Assembly (NCBI GenBank): GCA_945870015.1
Contig: CAMBQS010000117.1
Location: forward strand, 1 to 9,156
Direction: 5' to 3'
Length of the DNA stretch: 9,156 bases
DNA from: Desulfocicer vacuolatum DSM 3385
GTDB lineage: Bacteria; Desulfobacterota; Desulfobacteria; Desulfobacterales; SURF-7
Shown here: one piece after another, positions 5,922 to 9,156 of the stretch
Layout: each line of letters starts with the position of its first letter
Position numbering within the stretch: position 1 is the first letter of the stretch
Translations under genes and position numbers: made by a program
Notes under the pieces: generated by a model
The model's input: the letters and a program-made list of their open reading frames with translations, nothing else
Told to the model about the DNA's origin: nothing
The model's database searches: none

Positions 5922-7004
5922 ATGTTGATCAAAAGAAAATCATTTATTTCTCTTTTTTTAATTTTCCTGATTTCGTTTTTGGCTTTTTCTTGCCAGAATA
6001 CCGAAAACTCTCCTCCTGTGCCCGGAGTGATCACCCATTTTACGGATGTTACTTCAAATACAATGGTAATGCACTGGACAAGGGCCAGTGATGCGGATAC
6101 TTTTACACCATACTTGGAATATAAGGTTCTTGCCTCAAACAATAACAATATCGATACCCTGGATAATGCATTGGCAAACGGGCAAGTCATCACCTATGAT
6201 GATCCGGAAACAGAAGAGTTTGAGGCAATCCAATGGCATCGGGATATCGATTCCCTGTTTTTAAGCTATTATGGCTTTGCCGATGGCCAGACATATTATT
6301 TTACGGTTATTGTCAGGGACGCAGCCTGGAGGCAGAGTGCTTATCCCATGGCATCCCAGAAAACAATTGATATCACACCTCCGGTGATCGGAGGGGAGAT
6401 TACAATTGTTAATGAAGAAGAGGCTACATTGGGTTTGGAATGGCCTGCGGCTACGGATAATGGTACGGACCAGGATAAGTTGGAATATAAGGTCGTGAGT
6501 TCAAGCCAGGATACCACCATAAATACAGTTACAGGTGCAGAAAATTATGGGAGTCTTATTCAGGATTGGAAAACCATAGAAGATGGTCAATTCCCTGTTA
6601 TAGCAAAAAGTCCGAATACGGAAACCGAGTATTTTAATGTTCTGGTCAGGGATTCAAATACAGATGTAGCCAATATATCTGTCTATGTCGCGGTTTCACG
6701 TAAACCAATACCCGGAGGGCTGGGAAAGGTTGAGGTAAGTGAAATCACCGAAAACTCCTGCACGCTGACTTGGGAACCGGCAACAGATTTCAAAACCACA
6801 CAAGAAAATTTAAGATATCAGGTTACGTTAAATGGATTGGATGAACCAATTTTATCATGGGTAGCAAACCGTTTAACAGTTGATATCTCTAACTTAAACA
6901 GCGATTTTTCTTATTCTTTTTCCGTGATTGTCAAGGATGAGGATGGATATGAAGAAACCTATGACGCTGCACAGGTTTTGACACTTTCAGGGGCAGAAGA
7001 GTAG
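5922..7004 (+). CDS. Lipoprotein with three fibronectin type III-like repeats
   Basis: A 360-residue protein of unknown specific function. The N-terminus MLIKRKSFISLFLIFLISF leads to the lipobox LAFSC with Cys24, so it should be lipid-anchored; Gln and Asn at +2 and +3 do not suggest inner-membrane retention. Three tandem repeats of roughly 110-120 residues follow. Each starts with a Trp and an acidic loop: W52..ASDADT with LEYKV (65-69), W174..ATDNGT with LEYKV (187-191), and W284..ATDFKT with LRYQV (297-301). Each ends in a strand with the pattern VIVRD (129-133), VLVRD (240-244) or VIVKD (335-339). This is the outline of divergent fibronectin type III domains, which usually serve in extracellular binding or as spacers. 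AGGA (5911-5914), seven bases before the ATG, supports the start. It converges with the deacetylase gene, with 32 bases between the two stops. Confidence 0.85.
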   Translation: MLIKRKSFISLFLIFLISFLAFSCQNTENSPPVPGVITHFTDVTSNTMVMHWTRASDADTFTPYLEYKVLASNNNNIDTLDNALANGQVITYDDPETEEFEAIQWHRDIDSLFLSYYGFADGQTYYFTVIVRDAAWRQSAYPMASQKTIDITPPVIGGEITIVNEEEATLGLEWPAATDNGTDQDKLEYKVVSSSQDTTINTVTGAENYGSLIQDWKTIEDGQFPVIAKSPNTETEYFNVLVRDSNTDVANISVYVAVSRKPIPGGLGKVEVSEITENSCTLTWEPATDFKTTQENLRYQVTLNGLDEPILSWVANRLTVDISNLNSDFSYSFSVIVKDEDGYEETYDAAQVLTLSGAEE

Positions 7005-7036
7005 TCTCAAAGCTATAAAGTTACGTAACTGTTTTG

Positions 7037-7786
7037 TTATCCATTGTTTGACAAACCGCGAATCAGAGCCAGAACATTCTGCCCCAGCACATTATGGTTA
7101 TAACCGCCTTCGAGAAGACCAAAACAACCTCCTTTGTTTCGTTGTGCTGCTTTTCTGACCAGGCAGCCGATTTCAAAGTAATCGGAAGTATGAAGAACGC
7201 CTCCCCAGTCTTCGATATGGTTATCGAATCCTGCTGAAATTCCAATCATATCTGACTTACAAATCTCCATGGCTTCTTCAATCTCCTTCATAAACAGATT
7301 TCGGTCATTGGTCTCAATATTGTGAACCGTAATATAATCTTTATCTCTCATGATGTTTTCGGTTCCATCACCATAATGCATGTCAATATCAAGGATATAG
7401 GCGGATTGAATCCGGTTGTTCTTTTGTAAGACCTCAAGGGAGATCGCCATATTGTTAAAATAGCAGAATCCCCAGCATGAATCTGCTGAAGCATGATGAC
7501 CGGGCGGACGGATCAACCCGAAGCATGGCTCTTCAAGCCCGGAGATTGCGGTCTCGATGGCTGCACCGGCTGCAAGTGCGGCAATTTCATAAAGTCCTTG
7601 TTTTTTGACCCATGCAATATGCTGTTCCGTATGCACCACTGCAATATCCTGTTCTCTTGCGGGTTTTGGTGTTACAAACTCCACATCAGACTGGATCTTA
7701 GTGACGATTGCTTCCATGCGGCCGGAATCTGCGGCTGGTTCTGCAGCATAAACCTGATAAAAATCTTGATGAAAATAAACCTTCAT
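7037..7786 (-). CDS. Histone deacetylase / acetylpolyamine amidohydrolase family protein (short form)
   Basis: A zinc-dependent amidohydrolase of the arginase-deacetylase fold that removes acetyl groups from acetylated lysines, polyamines or related small molecules. All hallmark motifs are present: RPPGHHA (93-99, with the His97/His98 charge-relay pair), GFCYFNN (106-112), DIDMHYGDGT (133-142, zinc ligands Asp135 and His137), SAGFDNH (184-190, third ligand Asp188) and LEGGYN (225-230, catalytic Tyr229). At 249 residues it is shorter than the usual 300-340, as is the compact class seen in sulfate reducers and methanogens. Its opening MKVYFHQDFYQVYAAEPAA resembles proteins annotated as acetylpolyamine aminohydrolases. 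A strong GGAGG (7791-7795) precedes the ATG. It is the last gene of a minus-strand unit with the EamA remnant and the 76-residue protein; the substrate cannot be read from sequence. Confidence 0.92.
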   Translation of the reverse strand: MKVYFHQDFYQVYAAEPAADSGRMEAIVTKIQSDVEFVTPKPAREQDIAVVHTEQHIAWVKKQGLYEIAALAAGAAIETAISGLEEPCFGLIRPPGHHASADSCWGFCYFNNMAISLEVLQKNNRIQSAYILDIDMHYGDGTENIMRDKDYITVHNIETNDRNLFMKEIEEAMEICKSDMIGISAGFDNHIEDWGGVLHTSDYFEIGCLVRKAAQRNKGGCFGLLEGGYNHNVLGQNVLALIRGLSNNG

Positions 7787-7817
7787 AGAGCCTCCTCGGA
7801 AAATTGTTTTACAAGCA

Positions 7818-8308
7818 TCAGGAATCGGGAGCCGTCCGGCTTGTTGAGCCTAAATAGATTGCCACCAGCGTGATAACGATTCCAGTAAGACTGACCACTG
7901 TCGTTACTTTATCAAACAATAAGATGTCCCAGACTTGATATTTACCCGTTCTCCCATGAAAATTACCCCGAACAAAGCAAGAAAGAAAACCTGAAAATTG
8001 GCGAGAATGGTCGCAAGGCCCGGTCCGGTATAATGGATGCTTTTATGCCATGTAAACAGATCCAGTGCAAAAAATAATCCTGCCGGCAGAAACAGCCATA
8101 TTGTCTTAAGACTTCTTCCTGATGCAGGTTTTGAGATCAGAGAGAGCAGGTAAAGGATCATTCCTCCGAAAAACACCCGGTAGAAACCGGTGGTTGTCGG
8201 ACCGGTATGGGAAAATTTTACATAGACCCCGGAAAAGCTGATTAAAACAGCTCCTGTCATCACTTTTAAGGCTGGAGGCATTTTCTCGAATAGCATTATT
8301 GGACGCAA
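7818..8308 (-). pseudogene. EamA/DMT-family transporter, internally deleted and frameshifted
   Basis: The first part (TTG at 8308 to the TAA at 7904) encodes 134 residues. It has four probable membrane segments (around KVMTGAVLISFSGVYVKF, GFYRVFFGGMILYLLSL, IWLFLPAGLFFALDLF and ATILANFQVFFLALFGVIFM) and ends shortly after GERVNIK, which corresponds to the end of the first EamA repeat. In another frame, from about 7950 to the TGA at 7818, the sequence continues as YQVWDILLFDKVTTVVSLTG then IVITLVAIYLGS, which looks like the C-terminal end of the second EamA repeat. Family members are about 300 residues, so roughly 130 residues are missing and the join is out of frame. Intact relatives export metabolites or drugs. 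In-frame ATGs at 8296 and 8281 are alternative starts. The gene begins 10 bases after the 76-residue gene and ends 31 bases before the deacetylase start, so the operon layout survives. Confidence 0.7.
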
Positions 8309-8318
8309 TTCAAAAACC

Positions 8319-8549
8319 TCAATCTTCCGGATCCATAAAAATATGATCTTTGATTTCCTTCATGACAAAATATCGCTTCAATGCTCCTGCAAGTTCTGCC
8401 TGTTCAGGGGTTCTTCCGGTCGTTTCCTTGATAAAAGTAATAATAGCTTCCAGAGCCTCTAACAAAGGTTGCTCAATCTCTTTCAGTTTGGACATCATCA
8501 GCCTCGCAATAAAATGCTTTTTAAGATTCGGGAAAAGAGAGTCTGACAT
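8319..8549 (-). CDS. Conserved-looking 76-residue helical protein of unknown function
   Basis: This small protein has no motif I can name. It is predicted mostly helical and soluble, with an amphipathic N-terminal part (LFPNLKKHFIARLMMSKLKE), a second helix (PLLEALEAIITFIKE), then TTGRTPEQAELAGALKRYFV, MKEIKDHI and an acidic end. There is no signal peptide or membrane segment. The segment GRTPEQAELAGALKRYF has the look of a small helix-turn-helix-like or protein-binding motif, but I would not assign DNA binding. The ATG at 8549 has a modest GGA (8554-8556) upstream and a promoter at 8593-8621, and the next gene starts 10 bases after its stop, which supports it as the real first gene of the operon. 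The opposite-strand frame over the same bases has no such signals. Confidence 0.65.
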   Translation of the reverse strand: MSDSLFPNLKKHFIARLMMSKLKEIEQPLLEALEAIITFIKETTGRTPEQAELAGALKRYFVMKEIKDHIFMDPED

Positions 8550-8582
8550 CTGATCCGATTGGGATAAAAAATGGAATCAGAT
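8548..8582. repeat. Inverted repeat at the start of the 76-residue gene
   Basis: ATCTGAT (8548-8554) and ATCAGAT (8576-8582) form a 7-base inverted repeat between the -10 box and the start codon of the minus-strand gene. It could be an operator or a leader hairpin covering the weak ribosome site. No regulator is visible. Confidence 0.3.
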
Positions 8583-8592
8583 TATTTCTGAA

Positions 8593-8621
8593 ATTATATA
8601 ACAGAGTGCTGACGATGTTAC
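8593..8621 (-). promoter_or_regulatory. Promoter for the 76-residue gene / EamA / deacetylase operon
   Basis: On the minus strand a perfect TATAAT (8598-8593) lies 17 bases after GTAACA (8621-8616), a four-of-six match to the -35 consensus. It is about 44 bases upstream of the ATG at 8549 and is the only good promoter upstream of this gene set. Confidence 0.5.
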
Positions 8622-8682
8622 AAAGCCAAAAAAAGTATTCCACCGTGGATTTTTTGACAAACGTTTTTCTTTTTGTTCTTTA

Positions 8683-8711
8683 TTGACAATCCCAGCGGAT
8701 TCACTTATAAA
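8683..8711 (+). promoter_or_regulatory. Promoter of tRNA-Leu
   Basis: Exact TTGACA (8683-8688), a 17-base spacer and TATAAA (8706-8711) give a near-consensus sigma-70 promoter whose start point would be about 6 bases before the mature tRNA 5' end. Confidence 0.8.
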
Positions 8712-8723
8712 GCCAAAAATTAT

Positions 8724-8810
8724 GCCGGAGTGGTGAAACTGGTAGACGCAGAGGACTCAAAATCCTCCGCTCGCAAGGGCATGGGAGTTCGATTCTCCCC
8801 TCCGGCACCA
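8724..8810 (+). tRNA. tRNA-Leu (anticodon CAA)
   Basis: An 87-base class II tRNA. The acceptor stem GCCGGAG (8724-8730) pairs with CTCCGGC (8800-8806), followed by discriminator A and an encoded CCA (8808-8810). The anticodon stem GAGGA/TCCTC (8751-8755 and 8763-8767) encloses CTCAAAA, placing anticodon CAA at 8758-8760, which reads UUG leucine codons. A long variable arm (about 8768-8782), typical of leucine tRNAs, and a T arm GGGAG-TTCGATT-CTCCC (8783-8799) complete the cloverleaf. It has its own promoter and terminator, so it is a single-gene unit. Confidence 0.97.
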
Positions 8811-8819
8811 TAAAAAATC

Positions 8820-8852
8820 AAGGGGCTATCGTTAATGATAACCCCTTTTTTA
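8820..8852 (+). terminator. Intrinsic terminator after tRNA-Leu, possibly bidirectional
   Basis: AGGGG-c-TATC (8821-8830) pairs with GATA-a-CCCCT (8837-8846) across a six-base loop with one mismatch, followed by a run of T to 8851. On the other strand the same stem is followed by TTGATTTTTT, so it may also stop transcription from the minus-strand gene ending at 8896. Confidence 0.85.
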
Positions 8853-8895
8853 TTTGGTTGTTTTGTCGATGATGAAGTCTGAGTCTGATGCAGTT

Positions 8896-9156
8896 TTATC
8901 GCTTTGCGCCAATCGTGATAAGTGGTTTTTTGGGCGTTATGATTTTTTTCTGAACCACATATTCTATAAAGGTTTTTTTAATCTGATCATACTTTTCAAT
9001 TTTTTTTGAGAGCTCAAAGTGACCTGTATTTCCAGGGTCAATTGCTCTTTTATTATTTACGGTTGTTTCACCTGCAGCAACCACGTCATCACTGTCATTT
9101 GTAAAATATATCACCACATATCCAGTTGTAGGATAAGCGTCTTTGTTCCGGATGAC
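8896..9156 (-). CDS. C-terminal part of an unrecognised protein (5' end outside window)
   Basis: The minus-strand frame is open from the window edge (base 9156) to a TAA at 8896-8898, giving 86 residues. It begins VIRNKDAYPTTGYVVIYFTN and includes VVAAGETTVNNKRAIDPGNT, a lysine-rich helical stretch (KKIEKYDQIKKTFIEYVVQK) and a basic end. An internal GTG at 9117 could be taken as a start, but the same frame continues upstream without a stop, so this is more likely the end of a longer gene. The alternating hydrophobic YVVIYFTN segment suggests a beta strand. I recognise no family and see no membrane segment. The terminator at 8820-8852 lies 44 bases downstream and could serve it. Confidence 0.5.
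   Translation of the reverse strand, partial: VIRNKDAYPTTGYVVIYFTNDSDDVVAAGETTVNNKRAIDPGNTGHFELSKKIEKYDQIKKTFIEYVVQKKIITPKKPLITIGAKR

Noticed and set aside
7020..7029. GTTACGTAAC palindrome between the convergent lipoprotein and deacetylase genes
   Set aside because: It has a five-base arm with no loop and no T-run, so it cannot be called a terminator; likely chance.
8654..8659. A second exact TTGACA upstream of the tRNA
   Set aside because: No acceptable -10 lies 16-18 bases downstream; the TTGACA at 8683 has a near-perfect partner.
8724..8810. tRNA-Leu as an integration site of a genomic island
   Set aside because: No integrase gene or repeat of the tRNA 3' end is present in the window.
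1..9156. CRISPR arrays, phage genes, toxin-antitoxin or defence genes, riboswitches
   Set aside because: No regularly spaced repeats, no phage or nuclease motifs and no recognisable aptamer consensus were found on either strand.

Overview
The window looks like a chromosomal segment of a Gram-negative, anaerobe-like bacterium, most likely a sulfate-reducing Desulfobacterota (Desulfobacterales type). This is inferred from the protein style of truA, argJ, the short histone-deacetylase-like enzyme and the fibronectin-type surface proteins, and from a likely selenoprotein gene. It is not proven by a marker gene. The DNA is moderately AT-rich. Most of the content is ordinary housekeeping, with an accessory or surface-protein stretch in the middle.

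Left end, minus strand (1-1224): a leftward operon runs from a promoter near 1251-1279. Its first gene is a 60-codon zinc-ribbon-like protein with two CxxC motifs and an in-frame TGA at codon 21. Its TAA stop directly abuts the ATG of truA (tRNA pseudouridine synthase A), and truA is followed by the start of a ketopantoate-reductase-like gene that leaves the window. The small gene is the most interesting item. The TGA is best read as selenocysteine, because both halves of the frame are needed for the fold, there is a good ribosome site, and truA and argJ use TGA as a normal stop. truA has no ribosome site of its own, so its translation may depend on the upstream frame.

Left-centre, plus strand (1441-4673): argJ (arginine biosynthesis), an RluB/RsuA-type rRNA pseudouridine synthase and a nucleotide-sugar dehydrogenase lie head to tail with gaps of 4 and 31 bases, and probably form one transcription unit.

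Centre (4674-7004): two secreted proteins on the plus strand. One is a small exported protein with a single fibronectin type III domain. The other is a lipoprotein with three fibronectin-like repeats. Between them lie 577 bases without a gene. They contain a 143-bp foldback element with perfect 15-bp terminal inverted repeats flanked by a TCAA direct repeat, which looks like a MITE, and an 11-bp hairpin upstream of the lipoprotein gene.

Right, minus strand (7037-8549): a leftward operon of a 76-residue protein of unknown function, a broken EamA-family (drug/metabolite) transporter that has lost its middle, and a short histone-deacetylase/acetylpolyamine-amidohydrolase-family enzyme. Right end: a tRNA-Leu(CAA) on the plus strand with a clear promoter and terminator, then the C-terminal part of an unrecognised minus-strand gene running off the window.
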